Of a DNA stretch of 64,000 nucleotides, positions 34,303 through 42,792 are shown in pieces. The position numbers and the translations under genes were made by a program. The first letter of the stretch is position 1, and each line of letters opens with the position of its first letter. This DNA comes from CAZYQW01 sp964649825 (lineage in GTDB: Bacteria > Planctomycetota > B15-G4 > JADJEK01): contig CAZYQW010000142.1 in NCBI GenBank assembly GCA_964649825.1, forward strand, positions 62,001-126,000, written 5' to 3'. The notes below the pieces were generated by a model. That model did no database searches, was not told the origin of the DNA, and saw only the letters and a list, made by a program, of their open reading frames with translations.

Positions 34303-35651
34303 CGGCCCTCCTTCGCGCCCGACCCGGCGAGCGCGGACTGCGAATCGATCCAGCGGCGCTGCGTCTCGATCGATTCGAACTCGGCGCGGAACGCCTCGGC
34401 GGCGCTTCGATCGTCATCGGACGAGTCGTCGGCGCGCGCCTCCCCGCGCTCGGGCGTACCGTCGTGCGGCCCGGCGCGCCCGTCGACGGCGCCGTCCGCG
34501 GCGTCCGCGCCGTCGGCTCCGCCGGCGTCACGACGAACCGGAGCGCCGCGGCTCGCCGTCGGTTCCCGCCCGCGGGCCCCGACGACGCGCGGGAACTCGT
34601 CCTGGAAGCACTCGAGCCCGCCGGAGTCGCTCACGAGCTCGAGCAGGGCGAGGACGTCCGCGTCCACCGTCGGGTCGGAGCAGATCGCGCGCGCCTGCGC
34701 GAACCATTCCGCCGCGTCGTCGCGGCGTCCGCGGTGCAGCAGGATCAGCCCTTTCAGCCGCGCGAGAAGGGCTCGCGACCGCGCCGTGTCGGCCGGCTCG
34801 TCCGGCACGAGTGCGAACAGGCGCCGGTCGAGGCACTGCTCCGCGTCGTCGAATCGACGCGCGCGCAGGTGGCCGATGACGCGATCGCGGCACGCCTCGA
34901 GCTCGATCGCCTCGGGCGCAAGAAGCCGCGCCGCGCGTTCGTCGAGGCGCGTCGTACCGAGGCGCGCGTAGATCTCGGCGAGCTTCCCCTTGATCCAGAC
35001 CCGGCGGAACTCGTCTTGAACGGATCCCGGCGAGGCGCACGTGACGACGTAGACCAAGAACGTCGAGGCCACGAGCAGTGCCGCGAAGACGAACGCGCGC
35101 CACGTCGGCGGTCCGGCCTCCCGCGCCGGCGCGGGCGGCGCCGGCGCCGCGAGCGGAGCCGGTCGATCGCCGGGCGCCGACGGCACGACCGAGTCGCCTT
35201 GCCTCGCGATCTGGTCGGCGAGGCGGTCGACCTCGTCGCGCCAGTTCGGTCCGCTCACGTCGAAGTCGGGGAGCGCGGCCAAGCCCGCCGGATACCACGC
35301 GCCCTTCGGGTCGAGTCGGAGGACGACGAGGCGCTCGTGTAAGAGCGCGTCGGACGTCTCCAGCTCGGTCCACTTGCTCGCCTTGGAGTGCTCGCTGATG
35401 AAGTAGGCCACGCATGCCGAGTGTTTCAAGCCGTGCTCGATCTTGCTCTGCAAGCGATTCCACGGGCGGACTTCGTCCTGGTCCCACCAGACACCGACGT
35501 GCCGGGCCCGGAGATGCATGATCATGGGACCGACGCGTGCACGGTCGGACTTCTCGTACGCGGCGTACAGGTGCCAGAGGTACCGGTGCCAATGGATCTT
35601 CGCCGAGCCGGGGACCCCGCCTTCGTCGCTCGCGTTCCCCGAACTGGACAT
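34299..35651 (-). CDS. TIR-domain membrane protein with extracytoplasmic helical repeats
   Basis: A 450-residue protein counted from ATG 35651, which has GGGAG seven bases upstream; GTG 35717 would add 22 low-complexity residues. Residues 19-150 form a TIR domain: IHWHRYLWHLYAAYEKSD, VGVWWDQDEVRPW, SKIEHGLKHSACVAYFISE. SKWTELE places Glu98 four residues after Trp94, the catalytic-Glu spacing of NAD-cleaving TIR domains. A Pro/Ala linker and one membrane helix (AFVFAALLVASTFLVYVV, near residue 187) follow. The C-terminal half has TPR-like helices (RRFDDAEQCLDRRLFAL, HRGRRDDAAEWFAQARAI) and an acidic tail. The layout suggests a cytosolic TIR with an outer repeat domain. It is coupled to the gene at 32806. 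Confidence 0.8.
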   Translation of the reverse strand: MSSSGNASDEGGVPGSAKIHWHRYLWHLYAAYEKSDRARVGPMIMHLRARHVGVWWDQDEVRPWNRLQSKIEHGLKHSACVAYFISEHSKASKWTELETSDALLHERLVVLRLDPKGAWYPAGLAALPDFDVSGPNWRDEVDRLADQIARQGDSVVPSAPGDRPAPLAAPAPPAPAREAGPPTWRAFVFAALLVASTFLVYVVTCASPGSVQDEFRRVWIKGKLAEIYARLGTTRLDERAARLLAPEAIELEACRDRVIGHLRARRFDDAEQCLDRRLFALVPDEPADTARSRALLARLKGLILLHRGRRDDAAEWFAQARAICSDPTVDADVLALLELVSDSGGLECFQDEFPRVVGARGREPTASRGAPVRRDAGGADGADAADGAVDGRAGPHDGTPERGEARADDSSDDDRSAAEAFRAEFESIETQRRWIDSQSALAGSGAKEGR

Positions 35652-35917
35652 ACCCGAACTCCCGCCGGCTGACCGACTCCCGTCGACTCTTCCTTGTTCG
35701 GCCGTGCCACGATCCACCCTTGAGCCGAAGAGGCCCGGCGTGAACGAGTCGTCGGACGTCGCGCCGGCGTGCGAGACGGCGCGGCCGCCGGCGCCGCCGT
35801 CGTGTGCTCTCGCGTGCTCCGCGTGGAGCGCCGGCCCGCGCGGCGGCCGCCGCTTGAGCCCCCGGGAACCGGCGGCCGATACTGGAACGGCCGATCGCCG
35901 GAAACCATAGTGGCGCC

Positions 35918-38900
35918 ATGACGAACAAGACCGAACCCGACGGCGAGCGCCGGCGGGGGATCGCCCCGCTCCTCGTCGCGCAGTTCTTCGGCGCGTTCAA
36001 CGACAACGTCTGGAAGATGCTGGTCATCCTCCTGTCGAGCCGCGTCCTCGTCGACCTCGCGCCGGCCGCGCGCGAGTCGGCCGCGCAGACGCGGACGATG
36101 CTGGCCTTCGTCGTTTTCACGATCCCGCTGATGCTCTTCTCGTTGCCGGCCGGCACCCTGGCGGACCGTGTGTCGAAGCGGACGGTCATTCTCTGGTTGA
36201 AGGGGGTCGAGCTGCTGCTGCTCGCCGCCGGCACCGCCGCCCTCTTCGTCGCACCGGGCGGGGTCGTCTTCCTGTTCGTCATCCTCGGGCTGATGGGGCT
36301 GCAGAGTGCGATCTTCAGCCCGGCGAAGTACGGCATCCTGCCCGAGTTGGTCCCGCACTCGCGGCTCTCCGCGTCGAACGGAATGCTCGAGCTCTGGTCG
36401 TTCGTCGCGATCGTAGGCGGGACGGCCCTCGGTCCCGTGCTCGTCGAACGGGCCGGGGACGCCGCGTGGATCGCGGGGCTCGTCGTCTGCGGGTTCTCGC
36501 TGCTCGGGCTGATCGCGGCGGCCCGGATTCCGCCCGTTCCCGCCGCGCGCTCCGAAGGGGGGATGACGCGGACCATCGGCGCGGCCGTCGCGATCGTGCG
36601 CGCGGATCGAGCGCTCTTCCTCGCGATCGTCGGCGCGGCTTGGTTCTGGGCCATCGCGTCGCTGCTCGGGCAAGACCTGATCGTCTACTCGCAGTCCGTT
36701 CTCGAGCTCGGGGAGCAATGGACGGGCGCGCCGCTCGCACTGTTCGCGGTCGGCGTCGGCGCCGGCAGCGCGCTCGCCGGGAAGCTCTCCGGCGAGAAGG
36801 TCGAGCTCGGCCTCGTGCCGCTCGGCGCAGTCGGGCTCGGGCTCGCGACGCTCGCGTTCGGCGCCGTCGGACCTGGCGTCGTCGGGACGTGCGTCCTGAT
36901 GGGGGTGATGGGGCTGTTCAGCGGGTTCCTCCTGGTCCCGTTGAACGCGCTCCTGCAGTGGCGCTCGCCGCGCGAGCACCGCGGCGCCGTGATCGCGCTG
37001 TCGAACGTCGTCGTCTTCGGCGGCATGCTCGTGGGCTCGCTCGTCGGCTGGGGGCTCGCGACGACCGCGCTCTCGGCGCGCGGGATCATCGTCGCCGCCG
37101 CGGTGATCACGCTGTTCGGTACCGCGTGGGCGGTCTGGCTCCTGCCCGAGGCGTTCCTCCGTCTCGTCATCTTCCTGTTCACGCACACCGTCTACCGGCT
37201 GCGCGTGCTCGGCCGCGCGAACGTCCCCGAGACGGGCGGCGTGCTGCTGGCGCCGAACCACATGTCGTTCGCGGACGGGCTGTTCCTGATCGCGACGATC
37301 GATCGGCCGATCCGATTCATCGTCGACGAGGGGCAATTCAACCGGCCGATCGTGAAGCCGTTCCTGAGGCTCCTGCGAGCGATCCCGATCGCGGCGAGCG
37401 GCGGGCCGCGCGGGATCCTGAAGGCGCTGCGCGAGGCCGGGCGCTACCTCGACGAGGGCGAGGTCGTGTGCATCTTCCCCGAAGGGCAGATCACGCGGAC
37501 CGGCGCGCTCCTGCCGTTCCGGCGCGGGCTCGAGCGGATCGCGAAGGGGCGCGACGCGACGATCGTGCCGGTCCACCTCGACCGCGTGTGGGGGAGCATC
37601 TTCAGCTACGCGGGTGGACGGTTCCTCACCAAGCTGCCGGAGCGGATCCCCTACCCCGTGACGATCTCGTTCGGTGCGCCGATGCCGTCCGCGACGTCGC
37701 TGTTCGAGGTGCGGCGCGCGGTGATGGATCTCGCGGAGCGCGCCTGGCAGGAGCGGCGCGGCGACCGCGTGCCCCTCCACCGCATGTTCCTCTCCGTGGT
37801 GCGACGGCGTCCGTGGCGCTTCCTCTTCGCCGACCAGGCCCGCGCGAGCGTCTCGCGTCTCGCCGCGTTCGCGGGATCGATCGCGTTGGCGCGCGCGCTG
37901 CGGGCGAAGTGGATGGGCGCCGAGTGCGTCGGCGTCCTCCTCCCGCCGTCGGTCGGCGGCGCGATGGCGAACGTCGCCGCTTCGATCGCGGGGAAGACGA
38001 GCGTCAACCTGAACTACACGGCGGGCGACGCCAACCTCGCCTCCGCGGTGAAGCAGTCCGGCTTGACGACGGTGCTGACGAACCGCGTGTTCCTCGAGAG
38101 GGTCGGCGTGACGCTGCCCGACTCGGTCGAGGTGATCTGGATCGAGGACGTGGCGAAGGGGATCTCGGGTCGCGAGCGCTTTCTCTGCGCGCTCCGCACC
38201 CTGTTCGTGCCGGTGCGCCTCATCGAGCGCGCGTGCGGCGCGACGCGGCCGATCGAACTCGACGACGTGGCGACCGTCGTCTTCTCGAGCGGCAGCACCG
38301 GCGAGCCGAAGGGCGTCATGCTCACCCACTTCAACCTCGACAGCAACGTCCTTTCCGTCGGTCAGGTGTTCCGGCCGTCGAAGGACGATCGCCTGCTCGG
38401 GATCCTCCCGCTCTTCCACTCGCTCGGGACGATGTCGCTCTGGTTCGCGATCAACCACGGCTTCGGCGTCGTCTTCCACGCGAACCCGCTCGACGCGATC
38501 GAGATCGGACGGCTCGTCGAACGCTACCGCGTGACTCTCCTGCTGGCCACGCCGACCTTCCTGCAGATCTACCTGCGCCGCTGCTCGCCCGAACAGTTCG
38601 GTTCGCTGCGCATCGTGATGGCGGGGGCGGAGAAGCTGACCGATCGGCTGCGCGACGAGTTCACCGAGACGTTCGGCGTGCGCCCGCTCGAGGGCTACGG
38701 GGCGACCGAGTGCTCGCCCGTCATCGCGGTCGGCGTGCCGTCGTTCCGGGCGCCGGGCTTCTTCCAGACCCTCGCGAAGAAGGGGTTCGTCGGCCCGCCG
38801 GTGCCGGGCGTCACGGTGCGCGTCGTCGACCCCGACACGTTCGTACCGGTGGAGCCGGGCGCGCCCGGACTGTTGCTCGTGCGCGGCCCCAACGTGATGA

Positions 38901-39358
38901 AGGGCTACCTCGGACGGCCCGACCTCACCGCGAAGGCGATCCGCGACGGCTACTACGTCACCGGCGACATCGCGCTCGTCGATGAGGAGGGGTTCGTCAA
39001 GATCACGGATCGACTCGCGCGGTTCTCCAAGATCGGCGGCGAGATGGTCCCGCACGGCAAGGTCGAGGAGGCGCTGCACGAGGCGTTCGGCGACTCCGGC
39101 CAGCAACGGTTCGCGGTCACGGCGATCGAGGACGAGAAGAAGGGTGAACGGCTCGCCGTCCTCACGACCGTCGCCGCGGCGGAGATCCCGCCGGTCCTCG
39201 AGCGGCTCGCGCGACAAGGGCTGCCGAACCTGTTCATCCCCCGCAAGGACTCGTTCGCCACGGTCGACGCGCTCCCGGTGCTCGGCACCGGCAAGTTGGA
39301 CCTCCGCGAGGTGCGGCGCATCGCGAAGGAACGACTCTCGAGGGAACCCATCGCGTGA
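35918..39358 (+). CDS. Fused lysophospholipid transporter / 2-acyl-GPE acyltransferase / acyl-ACP synthetase (LplT-Aas type)
   Basis: A 1,146-residue three-part protein. Residues 1-420 are an MFS transporter of the LplT type (FFGAFNDNVWKMLVILLSS, LPAGTLADRVSKRTVI). Residues 430-630 are a PlsC acyltransferase with HMSFAD (HX4D) near residue 446 and FPEGQITRTG near 519. From about residue 640 it is an AMP-forming acyl ligase with FSSGSTGEPKGVMLTH near 788, GYGATECSPV, and the final TGKLDLREV. Together these would import lysophospholipid and re-acylate it with activated fatty acid. In E. coli this needs two genes, lplT and aas. A CATAGT box lies six bases before the ATG. The next gene overlaps by four bases. 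Confidence 0.93.
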   Translation: MTNKTEPDGERRRGIAPLLVAQFFGAFNDNVWKMLVILLSSRVLVDLAPAARESAAQTRTMLAFVVFTIPLMLFSLPAGTLADRVSKRTVILWLKGVELLLLAAGTAALFVAPGGVVFLFVILGLMGLQSAIFSPAKYGILPELVPHSRLSASNGMLELWSFVAIVGGTALGPVLVERAGDAAWIAGLVVCGFSLLGLIAAARIPPVPAARSEGGMTRTIGAAVAIVRADRALFLAIVGAAWFWAIASLLGQDLIVYSQSVLELGEQWTGAPLALFAVGVGAGSALAGKLSGEKVELGLVPLGAVGLGLATLAFGAVGPGVVGTCVLMGVMGLFSGFLLVPLNALLQWRSPREHRGAVIALSNVVVFGGMLVGSLVGWGLATTALSARGIIVAAAVITLFGTAWAVWLLPEAFLRLVIFLFTHTVYRLRVLGRANVPETGGVLLAPNHMSFADGLFLIATIDRPIRFIVDEGQFNRPIVKPFLRLLRAIPIAASGGPRGILKALREAGRYLDEGEVVCIFPEGQITRTGALLPFRRGLERIAKGRDATIVPVHLDRVWGSIFSYAGGRFLTKLPERIPYPVTISFGAPMPSATSLFEVRRAVMDLAERAWQERRGDRVPLHRMFLSVVRRRPWRFLFADQARASVSRLAAFAGSIALARALRAKWMGAECVGVLLPPSVGGAMANVAASIAGKTSVNLNYTAGDANLASAVKQSGLTTVLTNRVFLERVGVTLPDSVEVIWIEDVAKGISGRERFLCALRTLFVPVRLIERACGATRPIELDDVATVVFSSGSTGEPKGVMLTHFNLDSNVLSVGQVFRPSKDDRLLGILPLFHSLGTMSLWFAINHGFGVVFHANPLDAIEIGRLVERYRVTLLLATPTFLQIYLRRCSPEQFGSLRIVMAGAEKLTDRLRDEFTETFGVRPLEGYGATECSPVIAVGVPSFRAPGFFQTLAKKGFVGPPVPGVTVRVVDPDTFVPVEPGAPGLLLVRGPNVMKGYLGRPDLTAKAIRDGYYVTGDIALVDEEGFVKITDRLARFSKIGGEMVPHGKVEEALHEAFGDSGQQRFAVTAIEDEKKGERLAVLTTVAAAEIPPVLERLARQGLPNLFIPRKDSFATVDALPVLGTGKLDLREVRRIAKERLSREPIA

Positions 39359-40533
39359 AGAAGGCGCTCCTCGTGCTCCTGCCGATCGTGCTGCTTTGCG
39401 GCGTCGACCAGGCGGTGCGCTGGACCGCGATGAGCGACGGCTGGTTCCTCGGGCGGCGCGTGACGCCGTTCGTGCCGCCGATCTTCAACTCGGAGCAGGC
39501 GGCCGCGCTCGACCGCCTCCGTCGCACCGCGGCGGGCGAGCCGGACGCCCCCCGGCACGTCGCGTTCGACGCCGACCTCGGGTGGACGACGCGTCCGGGC
39601 TTCGCGGCGCCCGACGTCTCGTACGACGCCGACGGCGCGCGCGTCTCTCCGGCGCCCGACGGCGCGCGCGCGACGAAGACCCTCGTCGTCGTCGGCGGGT
39701 CGTTCACCCACGGCGACGAGGTGAAGGACGCGGAGGCGTGGCCCGCGCTCGTCGACGCGGCGCGCGACGATTGGCGCGTCGCGAACCTCGGCGTCGGCGC
39801 GTACGGCCTCGACCAGGCGCGCATGCGCTACCTGAAGGACGGCCGGCGGCTCGCGGCCGACGAGGTTTGGCTGGGACTGATGCCGTCCGCCACGCTCCGC
39901 GTGGTGACGCAGTACCGCCCCGCGCTGCGGCACCAGGATCCGTCCGTCGCGTTCAAACCGCGTTACCGTTGGGACGGGCCCGGCCGGCTCGAGGTCGTGC
40001 CGAACCCCGCGCGGACGATCGCCGACGTCGTCGACCTCGTGACGAACGCGAACGGAGCGTCGTTCTGCGCGGCAATGAACGGGAACGACCATTGGGTGTC
40101 GCGATCCCCCGGCGCGTATCGACCGCATTGGATGCAATGGACGGCGATCGGGACGCTGGTCCAGACCCGGCTCGAGGGCCAAGGCCGCGAGCCCGAGTCG
40201 ATGCTCGAGGACGAGGGCCACGAGCTGTTCCGTCTGATCGTCGCGATCGTCCTCGCGCTGCGGGACGACGCGCGCGAGGACGGCGCGTCGTTCCGATTGC
40301 TCGTGCTGCCCGACGGGCGCTCGCTCGCGCGGCGGGCGGAGAGCGGCCGAGCGTACTGGGAGGGCGCCGTCGGCGCGCTGCGGAACCAAGGAGTCGAGGT
40401 CACCGATCTGTCCGATGCCCTCGTCGACGCGGGCGCGCGCGCCGACCGATCGCTCTGGATGCCGGGCGGACACTACTCGGCGAAGGGGAACGCCGTGGTG
40501 GCGGGGGCGGTGGGGGGGCTGCTGGGGGAGTAG
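39355..40533 (+). CDS. SGNH/GDSL-like hydrolase domain protein
   Basis: A 392-residue protein from GTG 39355, which overlaps the stop of the LplT-Aas fusion by four bases. A hydrophobic N-terminal anchor or signal (LLVLLPIVLLCGVDQ) is followed by an SGNH-type fold: block I VVVGGSFTHGDEV near residue 112 with the likely nucleophile Ser, block II VANLGVGAYGLDQAR, and block V MPGGHYSAKGNAVVA near residue 370 with the His. Such proteins often act on acyl esters or O-acetyl groups at the cell surface. The tight coupling to lysophospholipid re-acylation suggests a lipid or acyl-transfer role, inferred from context only. Confidence 0.75.
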   Translation: MKKALLVLLPIVLLCGVDQAVRWTAMSDGWFLGRRVTPFVPPIFNSEQAAALDRLRRTAAGEPDAPRHVAFDADLGWTTRPGFAAPDVSYDADGARVSPAPDGARATKTLVVVGGSFTHGDEVKDAEAWPALVDAARDDWRVANLGVGAYGLDQARMRYLKDGRRLAADEVWLGLMPSATLRVVTQYRPALRHQDPSVAFKPRYRWDGPGRLEVVPNPARTIADVVDLVTNANGASFCAAMNGNDHWVSRSPGAYRPHWMQWTAIGTLVQTRLEGQGREPESMLEDEGHELFRLIVAIVLALRDDAREDGASFRLLVLPDGRSLARRAESGRAYWEGAVGALRNQGVEVTDLSDALVDAGARADRSLWMPGGHYSAKGNAVVAGAVGGLLGE

Positions 40534-40693
40534 GAGGACCTTTGGGCTCGCGCAAGGACGGCGCGTCGATGAGCACGGGGCCAACTTAGGCGAACGGCGG
40601 GGTGGGGGGCCACTCCGCGCTCGACGAGTTCTCGTCGCGGCTCAAGCAGACGGATGGCGGCGGGCTCGTCTCGGCTTGCTCGGGCGGCCGCTC

Positions 40694-40721
40694 TTTTCAT
40701 CCACTCTGTGGTCGCTATCGT
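40694..40721 (+). promoter_or_regulatory. Putative leaderless promoter of the UbiD-family gene
   Basis: TTTTCA (40694-40699), a 16-base spacer and TATCGT (40716-40721), with ATG 40728 six bases later and no ribosome-binding site. Confidence 0.4.
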
Positions 40722-40727
40722 CCCCGC

Positions 40728-42773
40728 ATGGCCCACGACCTCCAGTCCTTCCTGCGCGTGCTCGAGTCCGAGGGGGAGCTGGTCCGAGTGACGGCGTCCG
40801 TCTCGCCGCTCCTCGAGATCAGCGAGATCGCCGACCGCCAGAGCAAGATGCACTGTGTGCGCGAGAGCCGTTACGCCTCGGCGTTCGATCCCGGACGCGC
40901 TGATCTCGGCGGGCGCGCGCTCTTGTTCGAGAACGTGGTCGGTTCCGACTTCCCGCTCGCGATCAACGTGTTCGGCTCCTACCGCCGCGCGGAGCGGGCG
41001 TTCGGGCGGCACGAATCGGGCGGGTTCGAAGCGCTCGCGGCCCGCATCGGGTCGCTGACGAAGCCCGAGCCGCCCTCGTCCCTGGGGCAGGCGATCCGGA
41101 AGGCGCGCGAGCTGCTGCCGCTGCTCCGGGTGCCGCCGCGAATGGTTCGACGCGGCATCTGCCAGGAGGTGGTGCGGCGGACCGACCGGGGCGAGGTCGA
41201 CTTGACGCGCCTGCCGATCCCGAAGTGCTGGCCGCTCGACGGCGATCCCGTCGCGGTCGGCTGTCCGATGACGCCGGAACAGGCGGGGACGGCGGCGGGC
41301 GCCGGCCGCTACGTCACGTTCGCGGGGGTCCACACGATCCACGCCGACGACGCGGGCATCCTGAAGCCGAAGAGCCACAACATCGGCATGTACCGCGCGC
41401 AGCTCATCGACGCGACCCACCTCGCGATGCACTGGCACATGCACCACGACGGCGCCGCGCACTGGCGCTCCTGGAAGCGGAAGGGCGCGCCGATGCCGAT
41501 CGCGCTCGCGCTCGGCGGCGAGCCGGTGATGCCGTACGCGGCGACGGCGCCGCTTCCGCCGGGGATCAGCGAACTGCTGATGGCGGGGTTCCTGAACGGG
41601 CGCGGGATCCCGCTCGTCCGCTGCGTCACCGTCCCGCTGCGGGTGCCGGCGAACAGCGAGATCGTGATCGAGGGGTACGTCAGCACCGCGTGCGGTTCGA
41701 TCGGCTACGATCCCCGTTCGGGCGAACCGCTCGGCGACGGCGCGGTCTTCGAGGGCCCGTTCGGCGACCACACCGGCTTCTACTCGCTCCCCGACCGCTA
41801 CCCGATCGTCGAGGTGACGGCGGTCACGCACCGGCGCGGCGCGGTCTACCCGACGACGATCGTCGGCCTCCCGCCGCAGGAGGACTACTACCTCGGCAAG
41901 GCGACCGAGCGGATCTTCGGTCCGCCGCTCCAGCTCCTCATCCCCGACCTCGTCGACTATCACCTGCCGCGGTTCGGCTGCTTCCACAACTGCGCGTTCG
42001 TGAAGATCGACAAGGAGTATCCGCTGCAGGCGCGGCGCGTGATGGCGTCGGTGTGGGGCGCGGGGCAGATGGCGTGGACGAAGCTGATCGTGGTGGTGGA
42101 CGAGGACGTCGACGTGCACGACGAGCCGGCGGTGCTGCGGGCGCTGTTCGAGCGGTGCCACTTCGGCCGCGACCTCGAGAGCATGAACGGCCCGCTCGAC
42201 ATCCTCGACCATGCGGCGCCGCGGCTCGGCGCGGGGACGAAGCTCGGCTTCGACGCCACGCGCGCGATCGCGGGCGAGGAGGTGAACGGCGTCACCGTCG
42301 ACGAGGCGCCGCGCGTCGTCGAGGTGACCGACGCGGCTGCGGCGCGGCTGCGAGAGCGGCTGATCGGGACCGCGAGGATCAACGGCGTCGCGGTGCCCGC
42401 CGTCGGCCGCGGTCGCCTCGTCGTGGTCAGGGTCGCGAAGGCCGCGGCCGGCGACGGCGCGCGCGCGATCGAAGCCACGTGGGACCAGGCGGGGGACCTG
42501 CCGATCGACTGCGTCGTCGCGATCGACGGGGAGCGCGACGTGAACGACCTCGAGCACGCGCTCTTCCTCCTGTGCGCGAACGCGGATCCGGGGCGCGACC
42601 TCCATCGTCGCGCCGAGAGGATCGGTTTCGACGCGACGCGGAAGATGGGGGGCGACGCGCGGCTCGGGATGGGAGTGCGCGACTACCCGCCGATCCTCGA
42701 GATGTCGGAGGAGATCCGCGCGCGGGTCGACGCGCGCTGGAGCGAGTACGGCTTTCGGGACGGCGCGGGTTGA
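40728..42773 (+). CDS. UbiD-family prenylated-FMN decarboxylase
   Basis: A 681-residue UbiD-family decarboxylase. Family signatures are present: FPLAINVFGSYRRAERAFG, LPIPKCWPLDGDP, GMYRAQLIDATHLAMHWHMH, ISELLMAGFLNGRGIPLVRC, and the core VPANSEIVIEGYVS containing catalytic-type Glu residues, followed by EGPFGDHTGFYSLPDRYPI. Its length exceeds E. coli UbiD (about 497 residues) and resembles the longer forms used for aromatic acids or menaquinone intermediates. No ubiX-type flavin prenyltransferase gene is in the window. It is convergent with an NhaC antiporter gene. The substrate is not determinable from sequence. Confidence 0.92.
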   Translation: MAHDLQSFLRVLESEGELVRVTASVSPLLEISEIADRQSKMHCVRESRYASAFDPGRADLGGRALLFENVVGSDFPLAINVFGSYRRAERAFGRHESGGFEALAARIGSLTKPEPPSSLGQAIRKARELLPLLRVPPRMVRRGICQEVVRRTDRGEVDLTRLPIPKCWPLDGDPVAVGCPMTPEQAGTAAGAGRYVTFAGVHTIHADDAGILKPKSHNIGMYRAQLIDATHLAMHWHMHHDGAAHWRSWKRKGAPMPIALALGGEPVMPYAATAPLPPGISELLMAGFLNGRGIPLVRCVTVPLRVPANSEIVIEGYVSTACGSIGYDPRSGEPLGDGAVFEGPFGDHTGFYSLPDRYPIVEVTAVTHRRGAVYPTTIVGLPPQEDYYLGKATERIFGPPLQLLIPDLVDYHLPRFGCFHNCAFVKIDKEYPLQARRVMASVWGAGQMAWTKLIVVVDEDVDVHDEPAVLRALFERCHFGRDLESMNGPLDILDHAAPRLGAGTKLGFDATRAIAGEEVNGVTVDEAPRVVEVTDAAAARLRERLIGTARINGVAVPAVGRGRLVVVRVAKAAAGDGARAIEATWDQAGDLPIDCVVAIDGERDVNDLEHALFLLCANADPGRDLHRRAERIGFDATRKMGGDARLGMGVRDYPPILEMSEEIRARVDARWSEYGFRDGAG

Positions 42774-42792
42774 AGCGACCGCCGGCGGTCCC

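Noticed and set aside
35522..39217. 1,231-residue open frame on the minus strand under the LplT-Aas gene
   Set aside because: Highly charged Arg/Glu/Asp-rich translation typical of antisense frames in GC-rich DNA; the plus-strand gene has three recognised domains.
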